The translations under genes were made by a program, and so were the position numbers. 64,000 bases of DNA from Oleiphilaceae bacterium. GTDB lineage: Bacteria > Pseudomonadota > Gammaproteobacteria > Pseudomonadales > Oleiphilaceae. Shown here in pieces: positions 10,552 through 18,640 of this stretch (position 1 is its first letter; the number at the start of each line of letters is the position of its first letter). The notes under the pieces are model-generated. The model was not told the DNA's origin. It worked only from the letters and a program-made list of their open reading frames with translations, and searched no databases. The stretch covers positions 372,001-436,000 of the forward strand of contig JAKVBL010000003.1 of assembly GCA_022447365.1 (NCBI GenBank), given 5' to 3'.

Positions 10552-10607
10552 TCATTGCCGCGAAGGCGGCAATCTATTGTTTAAAGTGTAATGCTCGGAA
10601 CTAGACA
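10552..10607. repeat. REP-like palindrome, copy 2, with its conserved flank
   Basis: The stem ATTGCCGC, loop GAAG, GCGGCAAT (10554-10573) is followed directly by ATCTATTGTTTA and a flank ending CTAGACATT. Copy 1 has the same ATCTATTGTTTA block at about 10352 followed by a similar flank ending CTAGATAAT. The end of this repeat overlaps the left inverted repeat of the recombinase element. Confidence 0.6.
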
Positions 10608-10620
10608 TTAGCGGCTGTTG
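10603..10620 (+). repeat. left 18-bp terminal inverted repeat
   Basis: AGACATTAGCGGCTGTTG, the exact reverse complement of 12889-12906. It lies about 100 bases beyond the stop codon of the recombinase gene and overlaps the end of REP-like copy 2. Confidence 0.8.
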
Positions 10621-10682
10621 CGCTAATTTCCACTTTGAGGTCTGCTCACTCGAACATAGCTGACGTAGTATCGATTTAGAAA

Positions 10683-10702
10683 GGGCTACCCGCAGATAGC
10701 CC
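10683..10702 (-). terminator. terminator hairpin of the recombinase gene
   Basis: Read on the minus strand, GGGCTA, loop of eight bases, TAGCCC is followed by TTTCT. It lies 17 bases after the recombinase stop. Confidence 0.5.
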
Positions 10703-10718
10703 CATCGAACGCGGTGCT

Positions 10719-11342
10719 TTAAATCTCTATGTTCTGCGCAAGTTCCAATGCGTCATCAACCTCAATTCCTAAGTACCTGACTGTACTTTCAAGGCTTGTA
10801 TGTCCAAGGAGGATTTGCACCGCGCGTAGGTTTTTAGTTTGCTTGTATATTATCGATGCTTTGGTACGGCGCATGCTATGAGTGCCGTATGCACTTGGGT
10901 CCAAATCTATGCTCGTCACCCAATTCTTTACGATACGGCCATAATGACGAGTTGTAATATGCTCGCCTGATTTTGATCTGCTAGGAAATAGATACTCTAG
11001 GGAGCTTAGCGAACGACTTTCAATCCAGTTCGCTATTGTCTCTCGGGTCTTTCTTGTGATTTCAAAAACGACTGGATGTTGTGTCTTTTGTTGGATGACT
11101 TGCGCTCTAACCATCACTTCGGAATTACGGGCGATATCTCGAACCATGAGTTTAACCAAGTCGCATCCGCGTAGTTTGCTATCTAAAGCCAAGTTAAATA
11201 ACGCTAAGTCTCTTAGTTTTCCAGCCATCTCCAGCCGTGTTCTGATTGCCCATATGTGCTCTTGTTTCAATGGCAGTTTTTGGCCTACCAGTTTCCCTTT
11301 GTTCCAAGGTGCGCGTTTCGATTGTTTCTCAGAGAAATACAT
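10719..11342 (-). CDS. small single-domain tyrosine recombinase
   Basis: A 207-residue site-specific recombinase of the phage-integrase fold. All catalytic positions can be seen: Arg58 (KLRGCDL), Lys86 (QQKTQ), His155 and Arg158 (HSMRR), His181 (LLGHTS) and nucleophile Tyr190 (VRYLG). There is almost no N-terminal arm- or core-binding domain, unlike XerC/D or phage integrases of 300 or more residues. The start is supported by a strong GGAGGTAAGTT ribosome-binding site. It lies inside an 18-bp inverted-repeat pair beside a toxin-antitoxin pair. The family is widespread in proteobacteria, but its DNA target is not known to me. Confidence 0.9.
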   Translation of the reverse strand: MYFSEKQSKRAPWNKGKLVGQKLPLKQEHIWAIRTRLEMAGKLRDLALFNLALDSKLRGCDLVKLMVRDIARNSEVMVRAQVIQQKTQHPVVFEITRKTRETIANWIESRSLSSLEYLFPSRSKSGEHITTRHYGRIVKNWVTSIDLDPSAYGTHSMRRTKASIIYKQTKNLRAVQILLGHTSLESTVRYLGIEVDDALELAQNIEI

Positions 11343-11417
11343 AACTTACCTCCAAAACTTCGTTCATTAATGTGCCTTACGATCAAGCACGAGAAGCATT
11401 ATGGACAATACTAAAGT

Positions 11418-11447
11418 TTGGCATGCTGAAACCTTTTAGGTTACACT
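11418..11447 (+). promoter_or_regulatory. higBA promoter with operator-like palindrome in the spacer
   Basis: TTGGCA (11418-11423), an 18-base spacer and TACACT (11442-11447) form a good promoter. The palindrome AACCT-TTT-AGGTT (11430-11442) occupies the spacer and touches the -10 box, an ideal place for HigA autorepression. Transcription would begin at or next to the higB ATG at 11454, so the mRNA may be leaderless; no ribosome-binding site is visible before the ATG. Confidence 0.6.
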
Positions 11448-11453
11448 TGCGCC

Positions 11454-11732
11454 ATGATTAAAAGCTTCCTCCACAAAGGGCTTCAGAAGTTTTATGACTC
11501 TGGAAGTACCTCCGGCATCCAGAAAAAACATGAGAAGAAGCTTCGTTTGATTCTGACTAACCTTGATCAGGCTGAATGTCCCGATGATATGGATTTGCCC
11601 GGTCTGCATATGCACCCGTTAAAAGGTGCGCGTAAGGGTGTGTGGTCAGTAAGAGTAAGTGGCAACTGGCGAGTGACTTATCGCTTTGATGGCCGTGATG
11701 TTGAGATCGTGAATTACGAGGATTACCACTAA
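11454..11732 (+). CDS. higB: HigB-type mRNA interferase toxin
   Basis: A 92-residue RelE/HigB-fold toxin. The C-terminal half GARKGVWSVRVSGNWRVTYR followed by DVEIVNYEDYH is diagnostic of the HigB (plasmid maintenance killer) family, whose members cleave mRNA on the ribosome. The toxin gene precedes the antitoxin, the normal HigBA order, and its stop overlaps the higA start (TAATG). It sits within the inverted-repeat element, where it could stabilise the element. Confidence 0.93.
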   Translation: MIKSFLHKGLQKFYDSGSTSGIQKKHEKKLRLILTNLDQAECPDDMDLPGLHMHPLKGARKGVWSVRVSGNWRVTYRFDGRDVEIVNYEDYH

Positions 11733-12028
11733 TGTCTATGTTTAATCCCGCTCACCCCGGTGAGGTATTAAAAGAACTCGTTATCGAATCTCTTGGATTA
11801 ACGATAACAGACGTGGCAAGTCATCTAGATGTGAGCCGAAAAACTTTATCTAAGGTTCTAAATGCACGCGGATCTGTAACGCCAGAAATGGCAGTAAGGC
11901 TAGAGCTAGCTTTTGGAAAGCCTTCTGCAGACCATTGGCTGCGTCTACAAAACGCCTATGATCTGTGGTTGGCGAGGCAGAACAAAGATGCACTTCATGT
12001 TTCGCCGTTTGATATTGAGGCGGCGTGA
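11732..12028 (+). CDS. higA: HigA antitoxin, XRE-family regulator
   Basis: A 98-residue HigA antitoxin (VapI family). A helix-turn-helix is visible at about residues 24-45 (ITDVASHLDVSRKTLSKVLN), followed by the typical LELAFGKPSADHWLRLQNAYDLW segment. It neutralises HigB and is expected to repress the higBA promoter, whose spacer holds a matching short palindrome. Translation is coupled to higB through the overlapping TAATG. Confidence 0.93.
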   Translation: MSMFNPAHPGEVLKELVIESLGLTITDVASHLDVSRKTLSKVLNARGSVTPEMAVRLELAFGKPSADHWLRLQNAYDLWLARQNKDALHVSPFDIEAA

Positions 12029-12040
12029 TTTTTTGCTTCA

Positions 12041-12802
12041 ATGTCTCTCGCGGACTTTATAGTATTGGAATGTAAAGCAAACTCAAAGCCGTCGTTTGAC
12101 GCAATTGCAAATGGAAACGTAATGCCCTTCCTTAGCGTTAAGAGCTTATCTAAAAATCTGGATGATTATTTTGTCGAATTTTTATCTGGTCAAGGTCTTC
12201 TGAAGCGTCAGCAAACGCTCTACAGCGTGTGGAAAGGACCTATTTATTACGAGTTTTTCTGCGGCGTTATTCGGCGTGGTGGAGGCAATATTATACGACC
12301 ACATGGGAGGATGGGGTTTAAGTTTCCGGGTGAGATATATAGAAGCTTTATTTCGCAAACATCAGACAAGACATCTGAATTATTATCAGCTACGGATCTA
12401 ACTATTAGCTATGCATACTATAAGCGTAATAATGCCGCGCGGATACAATGTGACCAGTTGCATGATCTTGAAGGGGCAAAGATAGAATTGTCCGAGTTTT
12501 ATTCTAACTGTGTTTCACCTTGCTTCAAAACATACTCAGACCCTCGCTCGCTAACTATGCTATATGTCGATAAAAATGATTTTATGACATTAGATCATAG
12601 TTTATTGAGTTGGAATGGATATATCACTGCTACGAAGGGGCTAATTTTGTCTCGATTATATGCTCCTGAATATTATGAACTGTTAAAAGAACGTTATGAG
12701 CCGGTGTTCTCAAATGAGCCTTTGAAACAGGAAACCTTGGATAACATAGCTCGACTAATCGATTATTTAGATCAAGAGAAACGTCCTGAATTAGGTGTTT
12801 AG
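12041..12802 (+). CDS. hypothetical protein in the recombinase element
   Basis: A 253-residue protein I do not recognise. There is no signal peptide or membrane segment. It is fairly rich in aromatic residues (for example YYEFFCG, SYAYYKRNN, YAPEYYELLKERYEP), and the C-terminal third is helical and charged. It follows higA by 12 bases on the same strand and ends about 90 bases before the right inverted repeat, so it probably travels with the element. A+T content appears higher than in the flanking housekeeping genes, consistent with transfer. The start at 12041 has no strong ribosome-binding site. Confidence 0.7.
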   Translation: MSLADFIVLECKANSKPSFDAIANGNVMPFLSVKSLSKNLDDYFVEFLSGQGLLKRQQTLYSVWKGPIYYEFFCGVIRRGGGNIIRPHGRMGFKFPGEIYRSFISQTSDKTSELLSATDLTISYAYYKRNNAARIQCDQLHDLEGAKIELSEFYSNCVSPCFKTYSDPRSLTMLYVDKNDFMTLDHSLLSWNGYITATKGLILSRLYAPEYYELLKERYEPVFSNEPLKQETLDNIARLIDYLDQEKRPELGV

Positions 12803-12888
12803 TTTCGCCGAATTAGCTGGTGAATTATGAGCTGGGACCGCACCTTTGTTAGAAGCACGCATTAAAACTCAACTAAAAAGTAGCCTCT

Positions 12889-12906
12889 CAACAGCCGCTA
12901 ATGTCT
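12889..12906 (-). repeat. right 18-bp terminal inverted repeat
   Basis: CAACAGCCGCTAATGTCT, the exact reverse complement of 10603-10620. It lies 15 bases from the end of the convergent LysR gene. Confidence 0.8.
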
Positions 12907-12921
12907 AAATTCTGATATCCC

Positions 12922-13800
12922 TCAAGCCTCTTCCCAAATCCCTAATGCTATCTCCATAAATGCGCTGGCGGCGCTGCCTAGATGTTTCTTCTCATAACTG
13001 ACGGCGCCGAGCTTGCGCTCAATGACAGGGTTGCGAACGGGGAGTGCGTGAAGGTCTTCGTCGATCATTGTTTGTGGCAATACCGACCAGCCCATACCAA
13101 CGCTGGCCATCATTTTCATGGTTTCTAAGTAGTTGGTTGGTATCTTTGCTTTTAGTTCAAGTTGGTTTTCTTCAAACACCTTGGCGACGATGCGATAGGT
13201 GAGCGTGGATTCTGAGGGAAGAATCGCATCATGTTGTGATAACTCCTTTGGGCCGACGCGCTTTAGTTTTGCTAATGGATGTTGATGTCCGCATACAAAG
13301 GCCATCGGGTCATCCCAAACCAAATGCGTTATGAAATGTTCCCGACGTTGTTCTGGAATCGTTATAAAAGCGATATCGGCGTTGTTTTCTTGAAGCAGGG
13401 CATAAGCACTTTCGGAGTCGAGAAAATTCAGGTGCAAATCAACTAAAGGGTGCCGTTTGGAGAACTCGCGCAATATCAAAGGTAATCGATGCAATCCAAT
13501 ATGGTGACTTGCCACAATTCTTAAGTCGCCTTTTACTTCACCACTTGTATCTCGTACTGCCTGTTTTGCGTTGTCGAAGTTGTGCAAGATGTTTAAGGCG
13601 TGTGGCAGTAATGCTTTGCCTGCATCAGTCAGGGTGATCTCGCGTTGTAGTCGCTCGAAGAGTTTTACATCAAGCCGGCTTTCTAAGTTTTGAATCCGTT
13701 TCGATATGGCGGGCTGGGTAATATGCATGACCTTAGCTGCCTTAGAAAAAGACCCTTCGTTGACGATCGTTATAAATGCGAGAAGCGCTTCAATATCCAT
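12922..13800 (-). CDS. LysR-family regulator upstream of leuC
   Basis: A 292-residue LysR-type regulator. The N-terminal winged helix-turn-helix is clear (MDIEALLAFITIVNEGSFSK, then AAKVMHITQPAISKRIQNLE), followed by a substrate-binding-like effector domain. I prefer ATG 13800, which gives the canonical LysR N-terminus; a GTG at 13830 would add ten residues. It is divergent from leuC with about 174 bases between, as in pseudomonads, so it probably controls leuCDB or itself. A 7-1-7 palindrome at 13833-13847 lies just upstream of it. Confidence 0.9.
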   Translation of the reverse strand: MDIEALLAFITIVNEGSFSKAAKVMHITQPAISKRIQNLESRLDVKLFERLQREITLTDAGKALLPHALNILHNFDNAKQAVRDTSGEVKGDLRIVASHHIGLHRLPLILREFSKRHPLVDLHLNFLDSESAYALLQENNADIAFITIPEQRREHFITHLVWDDPMAFVCGHQHPLAKLKRVGPKELSQHDAILPSESTLTYRIVAKVFEENQLELKAKIPTNYLETMKMMASVGMGWSVLPQTMIDEDLHALPVRNPVIERKLGAVSYEKKHLGSAASAFMEIALGIWEEA

Positions 13801-13832
13801 AGTATTTGTTAAATAACGTGATACAAACACGT

Positions 13833-13847
13833 ATTCCTATTAGGAAT
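13833..13847. promoter_or_regulatory. palindrome in the LysR/leuC divergent region
   Basis: ATTCCTA-T-TAGGAAT is a perfect 7-1-7 inverted repeat 33 bases upstream of the LysR start and within the A/T-rich divergent promoter region. LysR proteins bind such interrupted dyads, so it is a candidate autoregulatory site. Confidence 0.45.
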
Positions 13848-13974
13848 CGTATTTATAAAAAATATGACTTTGTTTTATTTATAGGTTGAGAATACAATTT
13901 ATTCAATAGGTAAAGAAGCCCTTGTTTGGCAACGCTTTACCGTATCTAGATTCATTAAGTGAGAGTTTACGTAA

Positions 13975-15396
13975 ATGACAAATAAAACCCTTTACGACAA
14001 GTTGTGGGATGCGCACGTTGTTGCAGAGCGTGATGACGGTTCTTCATTGATTTACATTGATCGTCAGCTTCTTCACGAAGTAACTTCACCGCAAGCGTTT
14101 GAAGGTCTTCGTATTGCAGATCGTAAGCCTTGGCGTATCGATGCAAACCTTGCAACGCCAGATCATAACGTACCAACAACTGAACGTAGCAGCGGTGTGC
14201 AGGGTATTGAAGATCCTGTTTCGCGTATTCAGGTGCAAACGCTTGACGACAACTGTGATGAGTTTGGAATCGTTGAATTTAAAATGCTTGATGAGCGTCA
14301 GGGCATTGTGCACGTGGTTGGGCCAGAGCAGGGTGCAACCTTGCCGGGTATGACAGTTGTGTGTGGTGATTCGCACACGTCTACGCATGGTGCGTTTGGC
14401 GCACTTGCGCATGGTATCGGTACTTCTGAAGTTGAGCACGTGCTAGCAACGCAAACGCTTGTTCAAAAGAAAATGAAAAACATGCTTGTTCGCGTGAATG
14501 GCAAAGTTGCTCCTGGTATTACAGGTAAAGACATTATTCTTGCGATCATCGGCGAAATTGGTACCGCTGGTGGTACTGGCTATGCAATTGAATTTGCGGG
14601 CGAAGCGATCAGTGATTTGAGCATGGAAGGTCGTATGACCATGTGTAATATGGCGATCGAAGCAGGTGCTCGTGCGGGTATGATTGCGGTGGATCAAACG
14701 ACTATCGATTACGTGAAAGGTCGCACTTACGCGCCTAAAGGTGAGATGTGGGATCGAGCGGTTGAAGCATGGGCTGACCTTCACAGCGACGAAGGCGCGC
14801 ACTTTGACAAAGTGGTAGAGCTTGATGGTCCAAGTATCGAGCCTCAAGTGACGTGGGGTACTTCACCAGAGATGGTGTTGCCGGTTAGCCATAACGTACC
14901 AAATCCTGCGAATGCGACTGACAGCGTCGAAAAAGAAGGCATTACACGTGCGCTTGAATACATGGGCTTAGAAGCTGATCAAGCCATTACGGATATTCAG
15001 CTAGATCGCGTCTTTATTGGGTCGTGCACGAACTCGCGCATCGAAGACTTACGCGCTGCGGCGGAAGTTGTTAAAGGTCGCCAAGTGGCGAGCACCTTGA
15101 AGCAGGCTTTGGTTGTTCCGGGTTCTGGCTTGGTGAAAGCGCAAGCGGAAGAAGAAGGTTTAGATAAGATCTTTACCGAAGCAGGTCTAGAGTGGCGTGA
15201 GCCGGGTTGTTCTATGTGCTTGGCGATGAATGCCGACAAGTTAGGTCAGGGCGAGCATTGTGCATCTACCTCAAACCGTAACTTTGAAGGTCGTCAAGGC
15301 TTTGGTGGCCGTACGCACTTGGTAAGTCCTGCGATGGCAGCAGCGGCTGCAATTGCCGGTAAGTTTGTTGATGTTCGCGAATTTGTAAGCGCATAG
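13975..15396 (+). CDS. leuC: 3-isopropylmalate dehydratase, large subunit
   Basis: A 473-residue aconitase-family protein. The [4Fe-4S] cysteines are visible in GSCTNSRI and [13 protein letters not shown]. With LeuD it isomerises 2-isopropylmalate to 3-isopropylmalate in leucine biosynthesis. GTGAGAG precedes the ATG. leuD follows after 14 bases. leuA is not in this window, as is common where it is unlinked. Confidence 0.97.
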   Translation: MTNKTLYDKLWDAHVVAERDDGSSLIYIDRQLLHEVTSPQAFEGLRIADRKPWRIDANLATPDHNVPTTERSSGVQGIEDPVSRIQVQTLDDNCDEFGIVEFKMLDERQGIVHVVGPEQGATLPGMTVVCGDSHTSTHGAFGALAHGIGTSEVEHVLATQTLVQKKMKNMLVRVNGKVAPGITGKDIILAIIGEIGTAGGTGYAIEFAGEAISDLSMEGRMTMCNMAIEAGARAGMIAVDQTTIDYVKGRTYAPKGEMWDRAVEAWADLHSDEGAHFDKVVELDGPSIEPQVTWGTSPEMVLPVSHNVPNPANATDSVEKEGITRALEYMGLEADQAITDIQLDRVFIGSCTNSRIEDLRAAAEVVKGRQVASTLKQALVVPGSGLVKAQAEEEGLDKIFTEAGLEWREPGCSMCLAMNADKLGQGEHCASTSNRNFEGRQGFGGRTHLVSPAMAAAAAIAGKFVDVREFVSA

Positions 15397-15410
15397 GGGA
15401 GGCGAGAGAA

Positions 15411-16064
15411 ATGAGAAAGTTTACAGAATTAAAAGGCCTTGTTGCTCCGCTTGATCGTGCCAATGTTGATACGGATATGATCATTCCTAAGCAGTTTTTG
15501 AAATCTATCAAACGCACTGGCTTTGGTAAGAACTTGTTTGATGAGTTGCGTTACTTAGATGAAGGCAAGCCAGATCAAAGCTGTGAAGGTCGTCCACTAA
15601 ACGAAGATTTCGTCTTAAACCAAACGCGCTACCAAGGTTCAAGCGTGTTGATTGCACGTCAAAACTTCGGTTGTGGTTCTTCGCGTGAGCACGCGCCATG
15701 GGCTTTAGATGATTACGGTTTCCGTTCTGTGATCGCACCAAGTTTTGCGGATATTTTCTTCAATAACTGTTTTAAAAATGGTTTGTTGCCGATTGTGTTA
15801 ACAGAAGAGCAAGTTGATCAGCTATTCAATGAAGTTGAAGCGACAGAAGGCTATGAGTTGGATATCAATCTTGACGCGCAAACTGTAACAACACCAAGCG
15901 GTGAGAGCTTTAGCTTTGAAGTCGATGCATTCCGTAAGCACTGCTTGTTGAACGGTTTGGATGATATTGGCGTGACGCTAGAGAGCGAAGAGAAAATTAA
16001 AGAATACGAAGCACGTCGTCGCCAAGAAACACCTTGGTTGTTCGATGCGATTCAAGGTGCTTGA
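15411..16064 (+). CDS. leuD: 3-isopropylmalate dehydratase, small subunit
   Basis: A 217-residue LeuD, the swivel-domain partner of LeuC. The family signature [19 protein letters not shown] is present, as is [12 protein letters not shown]. Length is normal. Its ATG follows GGGAGGCGAGAGAA, a strong ribosome-binding site. It is in an operon with leuC and leuB. Confidence 0.97.
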   Translation: MRKFTELKGLVAPLDRANVDTDMIIPKQFLKSIKRTGFGKNLFDELRYLDEGKPDQSCEGRPLNEDFVLNQTRYQGSSVLIARQNFGCGSSREHAPWALDDYGFRSVIAPSFADIFFNNCFKNGLLPIVLTEEQVDQLFNEVEATEGYELDINLDAQTVTTPSGESFSFEVDAFRKHCLLNGLDDIGVTLESEEKIKEYEARRRQETPWLFDAIQGA

Positions 16065-16112
16065 TAAGCGCAAGCATACGAAAGAATTTTAAAGTTTATT
16101 GGAAAGTTAGAT

Positions 16113-17198
16113 ATGTCTAAAAAAGTTTTGTTATTGCCAGGTGATGGCATCGGTCCTGAAATCGTTGCGGAAGCAGAGCGCGTTCTTGATCTTGTAAATG
16201 ATAAGTTAGGTCTTGGTTTGGAGACGGACCATGCTTTGGTTGGTGGTTCTGCGATTGATGCGACAGGTGTTCCGCTTCCTGATGAGACGCTAGATAAAGC
16301 AAAAGCGTCTGACGCGATTTTACTTGGTGCTGTAGGTGGTCCTAAGTGGGATGAGCTTGATATGTCTATTCGTCCAGAGAAAGGTTTGCTTGGTCTTCGT
16401 TCAAATCTTGAGTTGTTCGGTAATTTACGTCCGGCGATTTTATATCCGCAGCTTGCAAGTGCATCAACCCTGAAGCCAGAAGTTGTTTCGGGTCTTGATA
16501 TCTTGATCGTGCGTGAGTTAACGGGCGGCATTTATTTCGGTCAACCGCGTGGTGTACGTACCCTCGAAAATGGTGAGCGTCAGGGTTACAACACCTATGT
16601 GTACTCTGAGAGCGAAATTAAGCGCATTGCAAAAGTTGCGTTTGAAGCAGCGCAAAAGCGTAACGGTAAGCTTTGTTCTGTAGATAAAGCGAACGTACTT
16701 GAAGTAACGGTGTTGTGGCGTGAAATTCTTGACGATATGGCGAAAGACTATCCAGATGTAGAGCTGAGTCATATGTATGTTGATAACGCAGCGATGCAGC
16801 TCGTTCGTGCGCCGAAGCAGTTTGACGTAATGGTTACAGGCAACATGTTTGGTGACATTCTGTCTGATGCGGCAGCAATGCTTACTGGCTCTATCGGTAT
16901 GCTTCCATCTGCATCGTTAGATGAGAACAATAAAGGTATGTACGAGCCGTGTCATGGTTCTGCGCCTGATATTGCTGGCCAAGGCATCGCAAACCCGCTC
17001 GCAACGATTCTATCCGTTGCGATGATGTTGCGTTATAGCTTGAGCGAGAACAAAGCCGCTGATCTGATTGAAGATGCAGTGAGCAAAGTGCTTGATCAAG
17101 GTTTGCGTACTGCAGATATCTTCTCTGAAGGTTCAACAAAAGTCTCTACAAAAGAAATGGGTGACGCGGTTGTTGCGGCGCTTGAGTCTTTGGTTTAA
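16113..17198 (+). CDS. leuB: 3-isopropylmalate dehydrogenase
   Basis: A 361-residue NAD-dependent oxidative decarboxylase. GDGIGPEIV at the N-terminus, [14 protein letters not shown] in the middle and the metal-binding region [19 protein letters not shown] identify LeuB. It produces 2-ketoisocaproate precursor for leucine. It is followed after 27 bases by asd. Confidence 0.97.
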   Translation: MSKKVLLLPGDGIGPEIVAEAERVLDLVNDKLGLGLETDHALVGGSAIDATGVPLPDETLDKAKASDAILLGAVGGPKWDELDMSIRPEKGLLGLRSNLELFGNLRPAILYPQLASASTLKPEVVSGLDILIVRELTGGIYFGQPRGVRTLENGERQGYNTYVYSESEIKRIAKVAFEAAQKRNGKLCSVDKANVLEVTVLWREILDDMAKDYPDVELSHMYVDNAAMQLVRAPKQFDVMVTGNMFGDILSDAAAMLTGSIGMLPSASLDENNKGMYEPCHGSAPDIAGQGIANPLATILSVAMMLRYSLSENKAADLIEDAVSKVLDQGLRTADIFSEGSTKVSTKEMGDAVVAALESLV

Positions 17199-17225
17199 AT
17201 CACTGGTTTAATAAGGTCGATAGAA

Positions 17226-18338
17226 ATGAAAAAGTTAGGAATGGTCGGCTGGCGTGGCATGGTTGGTTCCGTGCTTATGCAGCGTATGCAAGAAGAGAAT
17301 GACTTCTCTTTAGTTGAGCCAGTGTTTTTTACTACATCACAAAAAGGTTTACCTGCTCCAGATCTAGGGCAGGGGGAATCAGTATTGCTTGACGCAAATG
17401 ACGTGAGTGAGCTGGCGCAAATGGATTTCATCATTACCTGTCAGGGTGGTGATTACACAAAAGCGGTTTACCCTAAGTTGCGCGAAAGTGGCTGGGATGG
17501 CTACTGGATTGATGCGGCTTCAGCCCTTCGCATGGAAGATAACGCTGTCATCGTGCTTGATCCTGTTAACCGTCACGTGATCGATGAAGCACTATCTAAT
17601 GGCGTGAAAGACTTCGTCGGTGGTAACTGTACGGTGAGTCTAATGTTGCTTGCTCTAGGAGGTTTGTTCGCGGAAGACTTGGTGGAATGGGTATCACCGA
17701 TGACATATCAAGCGGCATCAGGTTCAGGCGCTAAGCACATGCGTGAATTGATTACTCAAATGGGTGAGATCAAAGAAGCGGTTGCGAATCAGCTAGACAA
17801 TCCAGCGTCAGCGATTCTTGAAATTGATAAGTTGGTAGCAGAGAAAATGCGTTCAGACGAATTCTCGACTGACCAGTTTGGCGTTCCGCTTGCGGGCTCT
17901 TTGATTCCTTATATCGATACGCAGTTGCCGTCAGGCCAAAGCCGTGAGGAGTGGAAAGCAGGTGCTGAAACTAACAAGATTCTCGGTACGCAAGATCAAG
18001 CAATCCCAATTGACGGTTTGTGTGTACGTGTTGGTGCTATGCGTTGTCACTCTCAGGCGCTTACCATTAAGTTAAAGAAGGATCTGCCTGTCGAAGAAAT
18101 TGAGGCTAAATTGGCTGCAGCGAATGATTGGGTCAAAGTAATTCCTAATGATCGCGAAGCATCTATTAACGAGCTTAGCCCAACGGTAGCAACAGGTACC
18201 TTGAGTATTCCTGTTGGTCGAATCCGTAAGCTTGAAATGGGTCCTGAGTATATCTCAGCGTTTACAGTTGGCGATCAACTTCTTTGGGGTGCAGCCGAGC
18301 CATTGCGTAGAATGTTACGGATAGTTTTGGAAGCTTGA
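17226..18338 (+). CDS. asd: aspartate-semialdehyde dehydrogenase
   Basis: A 370-residue enteric-type Asd. The catalytic cysteine is Cys135 in GGNCTVSLM, and the N-terminal [16 protein letters not shown] is the NADP-binding loop. It reduces aspartyl phosphate to the semialdehyde for lysine, threonine, methionine and diaminopimelate. It ends the leu operon-like run and is followed by a clear terminator. Confidence 0.97.
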   Translation: MKKLGMVGWRGMVGSVLMQRMQEENDFSLVEPVFFTTSQKGLPAPDLGQGESVLLDANDVSELAQMDFIITCQGGDYTKAVYPKLRESGWDGYWIDAASALRMEDNAVIVLDPVNRHVIDEALSNGVKDFVGGNCTVSLMLLALGGLFAEDLVEWVSPMTYQAASGSGAKHMRELITQMGEIKEAVANQLDNPASAILEIDKLVAEKMRSDEFSTDQFGVPLAGSLIPYIDTQLPSGQSREEWKAGAETNKILGTQDQAIPIDGLCVRVGAMRCHSQALTIKLKKDLPVEEIEAKLAAANDWVKVIPNDREASINELSPTVATGTLSIPVGRIRKLEMGPEYISAFTVGDQLLWGAAEPLRRMLRIVLEA

Positions 18339-18377
18339 GACTTAGCTTCACTTGCCGATAAAGTCGGTAAGCAGATT

Positions 18378-18412
18378 AAAAGCCCGTCTGTGAAAACAGA
18401 TGGGCTTTTTTA
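18378..18412 (+). terminator. intrinsic terminator after asd
   Basis: AAAAGCCCGTCTGT, loop GAAA, ACAGATGGGCTTTTTT: a 14-bp stem with one G-T pair followed by a T run. The A tract on the left makes it potentially bidirectional. Confidence 0.9.
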
Positions 18413-18640
18413 TTGGCAATAGGAAAGGAGGCAGAACTCAAAAAGCTGACTATTGTTAATAGTTATGTAGTAAAAGTTCAGTTGATAATTTTGGTTTGAT
18501 GATCGATACTTACCAAAATGTAAAATTTTATTTTTCTCAATAAAAGCAAGTGATTGTGGCTGTTTTTTAAACTGCTTTATAGAAGTATTTTGTAGCTGTA
18601 GCTAATTGAGATTGAACCGAAAATTTAAGGGAAAGGCGTA
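18413..18640 (+). promoter_or_regulatory. A/T-rich promoter region of fimV
   Basis: About 230 bases between the asd terminator and fimV. It is strongly A/T-rich and has no gene. I could not pick a single convincing promoter. A GGGAAAGG ribosome-binding site lies just before the fimV ATG. Confidence 0.5.

Larger units (their letters stand above)
10047..10602. other. non-coding accessory stretch with dispersed repeats
   Basis: About 550 bases without a convincing gene. It holds two REP-like palindromes, a long hairpin and two copies of a degenerate motif of the form GGCCCGNAGGGTNAGCGNAGCG at about 10136-10160 and 10322-10347. A 65-codon reading frame at 10394-10591 runs through these repeats and looks like chance. 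G+C is locally high compared with flanking genes. Confidence 0.7.
10603..12906. mobile_element. 2.3 kb inverted-repeat element with tyrosine recombinase, higBA and an unknown gene
   Basis: The segment is bounded by perfect 18-base inverted repeats (AGACATTAGCGGCTGTTG at 10603-10620 and its reverse complement at 12889-12906). Inside are a minus-strand small tyrosine recombinase, then higB, higA and a 253-codon unknown gene on the plus strand. No target duplication was seen just outside the repeats. The genes differ from the housekeeping genes on both sides, and the expected rplM-rpsI neighbours of zapE are missing. That this is one mobile unit is an inference from the repeats and gene content. 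Confidence 0.6.

Noticed and set aside
10394..10591. 65-codon open frame in the repeat region
   Set aside because: It runs through a perfect hairpin and a REP-like palindrome, has no recognisable protein features, and its codons follow the repeat sequence.
10269..10607. CRISPR array
   Set aside because: Only two imperfect copies separated by about 280 bases, with no regular spacers and no cas genes.
10603..12906. Prophage or integrative element with att sites
   Set aside because: The flanking repeats are inverted, not direct. No tRNA gene adjoins them, and there are no phage structural or excisionase genes.
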